In this document: positions 8,501 to 12,799 of the stretch, in pieces
Layout of the letters: each line of letters opens with the position of its first letter
How positions within the stretch are numbered: the first letter of the stretch is position 1
Source: an uncultured Christensenella sp.
Lineage (GTDB): Bacteria > Bacillota > Clostridia > Christensenellales > UBA1242
Reading direction: 5' to 3'
DNA length: 12,799 nucleotides
NCBI GenBank assembly: GCA_949295755.1
Contig: CASFMG010000077.1
Span: 1-12,799 of the forward strand
Made by a program: the position numbers and the translations under genes
The notes under the pieces: model-generated
What the model was told of the DNA's origin: nothing
What the model saw: only the letters and a program-made list of their open reading frames with translations
Databases searched by the model: none

Positions 8501-9111
8501 CAGTCGTTGGTGGCAACAAGTTTTATTCCTGTTTCTTTGCTTATTTTGTCTAGCCCCAACACAACTTCTTTTTCTTCTAATATGCCGTGATTTTGAATTT
8601 CTAAATAAAAATCGCCGTCATCAAACATTGATTTTAGTTTTAATGCAAAATCTTTGGCATCTTCCATTCTATGTGAGAGTATCAGTTTTGGAAGATGTCC
8701 TGCCAAACAACCACTTAAGCATATAAGACCTTTTGAGTGTTTGCTTAACATTTTGTAGTCTATTCTAGGTTTATAATAATAACCATCAATAAAAGCCACT
8801 GAATTTAGTTTTAATAAATTTTTATAACCATCATTATTTTTTGCAAGCAAAATCAAGTGTCCAATGTCTTGTTTGCCTTGTTTTAGGTTCATATCTTCAC
8901 ACATATAGAACTCGCAACCAATTATCGGTTTTATCCCCGCACCAAGACAAGCAGTATAAAACTGTAATGCACCATACATATTTCCGTGGTCTGTTATTGC
9001 AACTGCTTTCCAACCCCTATTTTTTGTTTCTTTAACAAGTTCTGTTATTTTTGCAGCACCATCAAGCAAACTATACTCTGTGTGGTTGTGTAAATGAACA
9101 AATTGTTCCAT
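5515..9111 (-). CDS. dnaE: DNA polymerase III alpha subunit DnaE
   Basis: This is a C-family replicative polymerase of 1198 residues, close to usual DnaE1 length. The N-terminal PHP domain (about 1-270) keeps a full-looking metal set: H8 and H10, D41-H42, E67, H85, and D203-H205 in TNDCHY. The palm carries MPDFDIDFD with catalytic D412 and D414, and D578 in KMDFLGL. A helix-hairpin-helix region (GLKGVGVG, about 860-867), a likely beta-clamp motif QISIF (944-948), MSGHP (986-990), a strongly acidic linker (about 1010-1028) and an OB-fold (about 1036-1115) follow. In Firmicutes with PolC, DnaE extends primers mainly on the lagging strand; whether PolC exists here cannot be seen. The ATG is 2 bases after the whiA stop, and its SD AAGGAG lies in the last codons of whiA, so translation is probably coupled. 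Confidence 0.97.
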   Translation of the reverse strand: MEQFVHLHNHTEYSLLDGAAKITELVKETKNRGWKAVAITDHGNMYGALQFYTACLGAGIKPIIGCEFYMCEDMNLKQGKQDIGHLILLAKNNDGYKNLLKLNSVAFIDGYYYKPRIDYKMLSKHSKGLICLSGCLAGHLPKLILSHRMEDAKDFALKLKSMFDDGDFYLEIQNHGILEEKEVVLGLDKISKETGIKLVATNDCHYINKDDAELQDVLMCVQMGKTLDDPDRLKFSTNEFYYKTYEEMQEAFVGYEDALKTTLEIADKCDVIIRRKVHGEMGLEDKYVLPATENFIPKYVPPDNMEPFEYMKKLTYEHLDEKYPNASKEVLDRIEYELSVIKDQGFVEYFLVVWDYINWAKNNKISVGPGRGSGAGSIVAYLMGITKVDPLKYALFFERFINKERVSMPDFDIDFDKERRSEVVDYARRKYNPENVTNIITFGKMQAKNAIKDVGRVLRIPYSETDRITKLIPNKLPEGIKKPPVLAYYFGKTGKPENDKYIIQELKEIYDQDADLKRVIDIAIKVEGFPRNTSMHACGVLIAPEPVDEFVPQSRNGKDITTQYEAVDLESLGLLKMDFLGLNTLTDIGRAIQYVKEDFGVDIDFDKLGYDDKNVYDLIGTGNTEAIFQLESGGFQKFMKELKPSGLEDIIAGVSLYRPGPMDSIPTYVRNKFNPEKVEYPHECIKDVLKVTYGCIVYQEQVMQVFQIMGGYSLGQADNVRRIMGKKKVDKMALEKNKFINGWEDPKGLKSIPGAVKLGIPKEVAEKVFADMESFAQYAFNKSHATAYAMLTYQTAYLKCYYEVEFLTAIINNRITNADEIKEYVAYARRENIEVLPPCINKSKTYFSVENGKIRYGLSGLKGVGVGAIDTMIKEREKNGEYKDIFDFISRLYNTGVVNKKSLESLILSGAFDCFNVYRSQLMAVYEQAIEKVNRDIKNKASGQISIFENFKNKLEDIDKIDYPKIKEYNKQTKLKFEKDIAGVYMSGHPLQNYAKKWNDFNFRADMIVKENDENTNDEIDEEMEEDVVFEGLTDGMRVNCGGIITNFKRIISKTSNKSMAIIDVEDLYGTFSCMVTPNVYDKYKNILQEDNIVQINGKFSYRVGREPIIMAERIFIMQEEEKEEIADKNLYLKYDVKNTKLNDKVNLILSLYKGEYPVVARCTSDNKAYRLAKKVNGNNHLLNELIGLLGEENVLLK

Positions 9112-9113
9112 TT

Positions 9114-10070
9114 TTACTCCTTTATTTTATCTGCTATTTTAATTAGTTTATTTAGTCTATAATTAAGCCCACTTTTTGTAATGGGAAAAGTTGCCAATTT
9201 TACAAGTTCGTCTAAACTTTCTTCGGGATTTGCCATACGAAGTAAAGCAACATTTTGTAAATCCTGTGATAATTCCTCAAGTCCTAATTTTGTAACTATT
9301 AAAGATATTGCATCATTTTGTTTTAAACTTGCATTTACTGTTTTGTTTATGTTTGCACTTATACAATTAGTTTGCCTATTTACTTTATTTCTCACTTCTC
9401 TTATTGCCATCTCGTTTTGAAGTGCTAATACAGAATTATATGCACCAATCAGTGCCAAAACATTGCTAACTTCATTCGCATCTTTAACATATAAAATATA
9501 CATTCTTTTGCGACTTATGATTTTTGCATTTATTTCAAACTGCAAAAGAATTTGTTTTAATCCATTTAAAAAACTATGATTTTTTGATGCAAATTCCAAA
9601 TGATAACCTGTTGACAATCTATTTTGCATATTGATTTTTATACTGCTTGTACCACAACCAACAAAAACACCTGCTACAAAACTCTTTAAACAATGCTCTT
9701 CTTTTATCATATATTTATCTACATCAAAACATCTGACCAAATTACCATTTTCCAACTTTGCACAGCCTGTGTCAATTAAAAGTCTATATGCTAAGTTGGA
9801 TTCAAAATTGATAAAATAATAATCATCTTTTTTTATTTGATATTTTTTTCCAATTTCTGCTTTAACTTGAATTCCATATAATTTGTCTATAATAAAATTT
9901 AAATAATCAACTAGTTCTTTAATGTCAGTATTTATACTCATTTCAACCTTTCCGTCTAAATTTATATTTGCCGACGAACTAAATATCCCACTCAAAAACG
10001 CAAGACCACAACAGTCTTGTGCAATTGGTTTACTTAAAATTTCACTTTTAATATCTTTGGAAAAACTCAA
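9114..10070 (-). CDS. whiA: DNA-binding protein WhiA
   Basis: The 318-residue protein has the typical start MSFSKDIKSEIL, a LAGLIDADG-like domain (about 20-210, with the conserved part near SFVAGVFVGCGTSS, 130-143), and a C-terminal helix-turn-helix at about 265-312 containing NPEESLDELV and ITKSGLNYRLNKL. WhiA binds DNA. It activates sporulation genes in actinomycetes and in Bacillus influences cell division and chromosome segregation; no nuclease activity is expected. The start codon is TTG at 10070-10068, with SD AAGGAT six bases upstream. The upstream gene's TAA is in the same frame and no other start codon lies between, so TTG is forced. It sits 12 bases after the PHP gene and 2 before dnaE, inside one operon. 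In most Firmicutes it directly follows glmR/yvcK, which is missing here. Confidence 0.95.
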   Translation of the reverse strand: MSFSKDIKSEILSKPIAQDCCGLAFLSGIFSSSANINLDGKVEMSINTDIKELVDYLNFIIDKLYGIQVKAEIGKKYQIKKDDYYFINFESNLAYRLLIDTGCAKLENGNLVRCFDVDKYMIKEEHCLKSFVAGVFVGCGTSSIKINMQNRLSTGYHLEFASKNHSFLNGLKQILLQFEINAKIISRKRMYILYVKDANEVSNVLALIGAYNSVLALQNEMAIREVRNKVNRQTNCISANINKTVNASLKQNDAISLIVTKLGLEELSQDLQNVALLRMANPEESLDELVKLATFPITKSGLNYRLNKLIKIADKIKE

Positions 10071-10082
10071 CTTTTTATCCTT
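10068..10082 (-). promoter_or_regulatory. SD and TTG start codon of whiA
   Basis: AAGGAT (10077-10082) and TTG (10070-10068) are separated by 6 bases. The in-frame TAA of the PHP gene (10085-10083) bounds the reading frame, and no ATG or GTG lies between. The resulting N-terminus matches the usual WhiA start. Confidence 0.8.
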
Positions 10083-10850
10083 TTAATTTTGTTTATAGTT
10101 TTTAAAATAAATCTTTTTGCCCATATTTGCAATTTGTTCGTTAGATATTGAATACTTAATGGCAAAATTTATAGATTTTTTTATATCTCCCACTCTTTTT
10201 GCACTATGTGCATCAGAAGAAATTATAAGTTTAGGACAGATTTCTTTAATAACTTCAATATCTTTTGGCTTATAAGCAATTCTTTTCCCATTTAATTCTA
10301 ACATAGTATTTGTCTTTTTCGCGTGCATTGCAACTTTATCAAAATACATCGGCATATTAACTCCTGGGTGAGAAATTATGTCAATAGGATACTTGTCCAT
10401 TGCTTTTAAAATAGCAAGTGTATTCCTTTCGTAATCTTTTTTTCTTTTTAGACCTAATATATTAGGCAAAAAAAATTTAAAAAATTCTTTAATTGATTTT
10501 GGTTTTGCAAAACTATGAAATCCAACAATAATTAAATCTAATTGTTTTATATCTTTTTCTGTTAAATCAACATCTCCTTCACTTGAAATTATGTTTGCCT
10601 CTATCCCTAATAAAATGTTTATTCCTGTTTTCCTTTTTGCCTCTTCAATTTCTTCTCTCATTTTTGCTAGATTTTTTCTTTGTAAACCATATAATTTATG
10701 TGAAAAACCGTGTTCTGTTATAGCAATTTCATTTAAACCCTTTTGTTTTGCGTACATAGCATTTTCTAGTATTGTTCCCGTTGCGTGTTTTTTATGATGT
10801 TTTCCACTTGAATATATTGTGTGTGTGTGATAATCTCCGTAAATTACCAT
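10083..10850 (-). CDS. PHP-domain metal-dependent hydrolase, YcdX-like phosphatase
   Basis: A 255-residue single-domain PHP protein. Metal-ligand motifs match the trinuclear-site pattern of E. coli YcdX: H8 and H10 in DYHTHT, a histidine cluster at 18-22, H47 in ITEHG, E84 in GIEANI, H112 in GFHSF, H161 in SHPG, and D213 with H215 in SSDAH. Family members are phosphatases or phosphoesterases; some are annotated as histidinol-phosphatases, but no his genes are near, so that name is not justified. The substrate is unknown. The ATG shares its A with the murB stop (TAATG), with SD AGGAG 7 bases upstream inside murB, so the two are translationally coupled. Its place between murB and whiA is the usual clostridial one. 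Confidence 0.9.
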   Translation of the reverse strand: MVIYGDYHTHTIYSSGKHHKKHATGTILENAMYAKQKGLNEIAITEHGFSHKLYGLQRKNLAKMREEIEEAKRKTGINILLGIEANIISSEGDVDLTEKDIKQLDLIIVGFHSFAKPKSIKEFFKFFLPNILGLKRKKDYERNTLAILKAMDKYPIDIISHPGVNMPMYFDKVAMHAKKTNTMLELNGKRIAYKPKDIEVIKEICPKLIISSDAHSAKRVGDIKKSINFAIKYSISNEQIANMGKKIYFKNYKQN

Positions 10851-11731
10851 TATTCTTCTCCTATAAATATTACTTCTTCTTCTAAACTTATGCTTAATTT
10901 GTCTTTTACTTTTTGTTTTATTAGTTCTATTAAATTTTCTATGTCGTTTGATTTTGCACTGCCTAAATTTATGATAAAATTAGCGTGCAATTTGGAAATT
11001 TGTGCTCCATTTATTTTAACACCTTTAAGCCCTAGATTGTCAATTATTTTGCCTGCACTTATATCGTTTACTTTTTTAAATATGCTTCCACTATTATAAG
11101 TTTCAAGTGGTTGACTAAGCCGTCTTCTATTTAAATATTCAATTTGTTTTGCTTTAATTTTTTGTTTGTCGTCTTTTTTTAATTTTAACCATACTTTTAA
11201 AACTATGTACTTTTCTCTTTTTATTATGCTATCTCTATAACCCATTTGTAATTCATTGTTATACAAAATTTTTGTTTTTTTACCATCAAAAACTTTTACC
11301 TTTAAAACAATGTCTTGCATTTGTCCACCATATGCCCCGGCATTCATACAAACTGCCCCACCAATTGTTCCAGGAATACCATAACTCCATTCACTTCCTC
11401 CAAGCCCGTTTTCTTGCGCAAATTTATTAAAAACATATAAATTAGTGCCACAATCAGCAATAATCATATTGTTTTTTGTTTTTATATCTTGAAGTTTTTT
11501 AGTGCAAATAACAATTCCATTAAATCCATTATCTCTAAAAATAACATTGCTTCCGTTCCCCAAAACAAAATATTTAATTTTGTACTTGATACAATTTTTA
11601 ACTATCTCAACAAATTGTTCACTATCAATAGGTTCTATATAATATTTGGCATTTCCTCCCACTCTCATAGTACAATGCTTACTTAAATTTTCATCTTGTA
11701 AAACTTTAAATTTATTAAAAAATTCCAACAT
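10850..11731 (-). CDS. murB: UDP-N-acetylenolpyruvoylglucosamine reductase MurB
   Basis: MurB reduces UDP-GlcNAc-enolpyruvate with NADPH and FAD to UDP-MurNAc, the second committed step of peptidoglycan synthesis in the cytoplasm. At 293 residues it fits the shorter type II enzymes. FAD-binding motifs are GNGSNVIFRD (58-67) and GIPGTIGGAVCMNAGAYGG (118-136). Catalytic-region motifs are YRDS (165-168), the proton-donor serine S216 in SGSIFKK, and the C-terminal LEEEV (283-287) that holds the conserved Glu. It is the first gene of the operon. No usable SD precedes the ATG: AAAGG lies 14 bases away, which is too far. A promoter at 11738-11766 puts the predicted transcription start on the ATG. 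No other start codon keeps the N-terminus. Confidence 0.96.
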   Translation of the reverse strand: MLEFFNKFKVLQDENLSKHCTMRVGGNAKYYIEPIDSEQFVEIVKNCIKYKIKYFVLGNGSNVIFRDNGFNGIVICTKKLQDIKTKNNMIIADCGTNLYVFNKFAQENGLGGSEWSYGIPGTIGGAVCMNAGAYGGQMQDIVLKVKVFDGKKTKILYNNELQMGYRDSIIKREKYIVLKVWLKLKKDDKQKIKAKQIEYLNRRRLSQPLETYNSGSIFKKVNDISAGKIIDNLGLKGVKINGAQISKLHANFIINLGSAKSNDIENLIELIKQKVKDKLSISLEEEVIFIGEE

Positions 11732-11766
11732 ATAAGTTATATATGCCTTTTTTGTTTTATTGTTAA
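11732..11766 (-). promoter_or_regulatory. Promoter placing transcription start at the ATG of murB
   Basis: On the minus strand, TTAACA (11761-11766), a 17-base spacer and TATATA (11738-11743) are followed by exactly six bases and then ATG at 11731. The predicted +1 is the A of the start codon, so the operon mRNA could be leaderless. The -35 directly follows the T-run of the preceding terminator. The -10 matches consensus at 4 of 6 positions, so this is a moderate call. Confidence 0.45.
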
Positions 11767-11792
11767 AAAATAGCCAAATATTTGGCTATTTA
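11765..11792 (-). terminator. Intrinsic terminator with perfect palindrome
   Basis: Positions 11768-11791 are a perfect 24-base palindrome (core TAGCCAAATATTTGGCTA), followed on the minus strand by a T-run through 11765. The stop codon of the gene at 11790 lies inside it. It should end transcription just before the murB promoter. The symmetry could also suit a dimeric regulator, but the T-run favours a terminator. Confidence 0.8.
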
Positions 11793-12425
11793 ATCAAACA
11801 CATAATTATATAACAAATCAATCATCTTCCTAACTTTTGATTTTTCGTGTACTTCATTTGTGTATTGTTCTAATTTTGCTATAAACTCTTTTAATGTTGG
11901 TCTTAACGAATCGTAGATGTGTTTGCACTCAACTTCTTTGCTTGCCCCAACCGTTTCAATTGTCTCTCTATTTACGTGCTTCTCATCACGATTTTTCATT
12001 TCGCAAAGTATGTATTTTATAAATCTCGCTTTCCACGAATTCATAACAATCCCCAAACTACTGAGTTTACTATTTACTTGTTCTTCAAAATTTATAGTTG
12101 TTTTTTTATTTATCAAGTGTTCAAAAATTTTACTCTCAAAAAAATCATCAATACTTTCAAAAACTTTTTCATTTTTAAAATTATATATCTTGTCTAGTTG
12201 TAAAAAATAAACTTTGTTTAAAACCAAATCACTAACATATTCTTGTAAATTTTCATATTTTACTGCTTTATCAATTAAAACTGCATTCGCACCTTCGTTA
12301 AATTTTTGAAGCATCTCAAATATATATTTACAAGTAGTCACACAAACATTATGAATTTTCCCAATATCTTTAATCTGGCAAGCAAGCATTAAACTATCTG
12401 ACAATAAAATACATTCTTTTCTCAT
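11790..12425 (-). CDS. Hypothetical protein, possible degenerate receiver with Spo0A_C-like domain
   Basis: A 211-residue soluble protein. Residues 1-100 could be a degenerate receiver: a first strand ECILLSDS and a second VLIDKA with Asp52 where a phosphorylated Asp would sit, though the usual acidic pair and Pro-Gly signature are missing. Residues 112-143 align without gaps, by eye, to the first helices of the Spo0A DNA-binding domain, with SSLGI at the place of HEIGV. Residues 155-180 weakly resemble its recognition helix, with about 14 residues fewer between. I am not certain of this family. The ATG overlaps the upstream gene's stop as ATGA and has no SD, so it is probably translated by reinitiation. 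It ends inside the terminator before murB. Confidence 0.75.
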   Translation of the reverse strand: MRKECILLSDSLMLACQIKDIGKIHNVCVTTCKYIFEMLQKFNEGANAVLIDKAVKYENLQEYVSDLVLNKVYFLQLDKIYNFKNEKVFESIDDFFESKIFEHLINKKTTINFEEQVNSKLSSLGIVMNSWKARFIKYILCEMKNRDEKHVNRETIETVGASKEVECKHIYDSLRPTLKEFIAKLEQYTNEVHEKSKVRKMIDLLYNYVFD

Positions 12426-12799
12426 AGACTATAATCATCATCACTTGAATATGTATAATAAGAATTTTGTCTATTTGCATCTACAAAATTATTTTCAGAT
12501 GTATTTTCAACATCAAAAGTAAGAGGAACATTTGCTTCTTCCATATCCTTTGCAACATCTATTTCATCCCCAGAAAGAATTTTAAAATATGATTCTCTTA
12601 AAATTCTATCTTCTACATTCTCTAATCTTGTTGTATAATTTGTTTTCTCGTTTGGACTTGTATTGTAAACTCCCACAATTATTTTACTATTTATATATTT
12701 AGTTTCTTCATCGTTAAATATTTTATACGTTCCATAAATGTTAAAACTACTACCATCTTCTTTTGATGTTCCCACCTGTTGAGAAACAACTTCAAAATC
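12422..12799 (-). CDS. Hypothetical protein, C-terminal part (N-terminus outside window)
   Basis: The frame is open from the right edge to a TGA at 12424-12422, giving 125 visible residues. A GTG at 12775 has no SD and eight sense codons lie upstream, so this is most likely the end of a longer gene rather than a short one. The visible part has no membrane segment. A middle stretch (YINSKIIVGVYNTSPNE, then RILRESYFKILSGDE) looks folded. The tail is acidic and rich in Asn, Ser and Tyr, ending YTYSSDDDYSL, and is probably disordered. I do not recognise it. Its stop overlaps the next gene's start by 4 bases (ATGA), so the two are co-transcribed and probably coupled. Confidence 0.65.
   Translation of the reverse strand, partial: DFEVVSQQVGTSKEDGSSFNIYGTYKIFNDEETKYINSKIIVGVYNTSPNEKTNYTTRLENVEDRILRESYFKILSGDEIDVAKDMEEANVPLTFDVENTSENNFVDANRQNSYYTYSSDDDYSL

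Noticed and set aside
8358..8726. Plus-strand frame of 122 codons
   Set aside because: It lies wholly inside conserved dnaE on the other strand and has no SD or family features.
10083..10850. Naming the PHP protein histidinol-phosphatase
   Set aside because: The motifs fit the broad YcdX-like group, and no histidine genes are nearby to support that substrate.
12422..12424. TGA read as tryptophan (Mollicutes-type code)
   Set aside because: Conserved genes use TGG for Trp with no internal TGA, and this TGA makes a normal ATGA overlap.
12422..12775. Complete 117-residue gene starting at GTG 12775
   Set aside because: No SD precedes the GTG and the frame stays open to the window edge, so a partial longer gene is likelier.

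Overview
This is an AT-rich, gene-dense bacterial window. Gene content and order point to a Firmicutes lineage, probably an uncultured Clostridia-type organism. The strongest clue is the run murB, PHP-family hydrolase, whiA, dnaE, pfkA-like on one strand, an order I know from clostridia. The genetic code appears standard (code 11): Trp is TGG in the conserved genes, and TGA occurs once, as a stop codon in an ATGA overlap.

Layout from left to right. Positions 1-299 (minus) hold the start of an unrecognised protein that runs off the left edge. Positions 300-413 are a divergent promoter region. Positions 414-1514 (plus) encode a 366-residue predicted lipoprotein with no Shine-Dalgarno (SD) sequence, apparently translated from a leaderless mRNA. 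A symmetric hairpin at 1534-1567 separates it from a convergent two-gene unit. That unit is ftsH (4406 to 2139, TTG start, unusually long charged C-terminal tail), followed with a 20-base overlap by a small membrane-anchored protein of unknown function (2158 to 1574).

Positions 4625-11731 (minus) form one compact operon: murB (peptidoglycan precursor synthesis), a YcdX-like PHP metallohydrolase, whiA (division-linked DNA-binding protein, TTG start), dnaE (DNA polymerase III alpha) and a divergent 6-phosphofructokinase. Junctions are a 1-base overlap, then gaps of 12, 2 and 8 bases. The operon probably starts at a promoter directly before murB and ends at a hairpin near 4570-4602. The rapZ and glmR/yvcK genes that usually sit between the PHP gene and whiA in clostridia are absent.

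Right of murB, a perfect 24-base palindrome with a T-run terminates a separate unit. This unit contains a 211-residue protein that may be a degenerate response regulator with a Spo0A_C-like end. It is ATGA-coupled to an unrecognised gene that enters from the right edge.

I found no clear new multi-gene system, RNA gene, mobile element or CRISPR array. The points most worth a second look are two SD-less genes whose predicted promoters place the transcription start exactly on the ATG, the altered active-site residues of the phosphofructokinase, the missing rapZ-glmR pair, the FtsH tail with a SHOCT-like motif, and the possible Spo0A-like protein.
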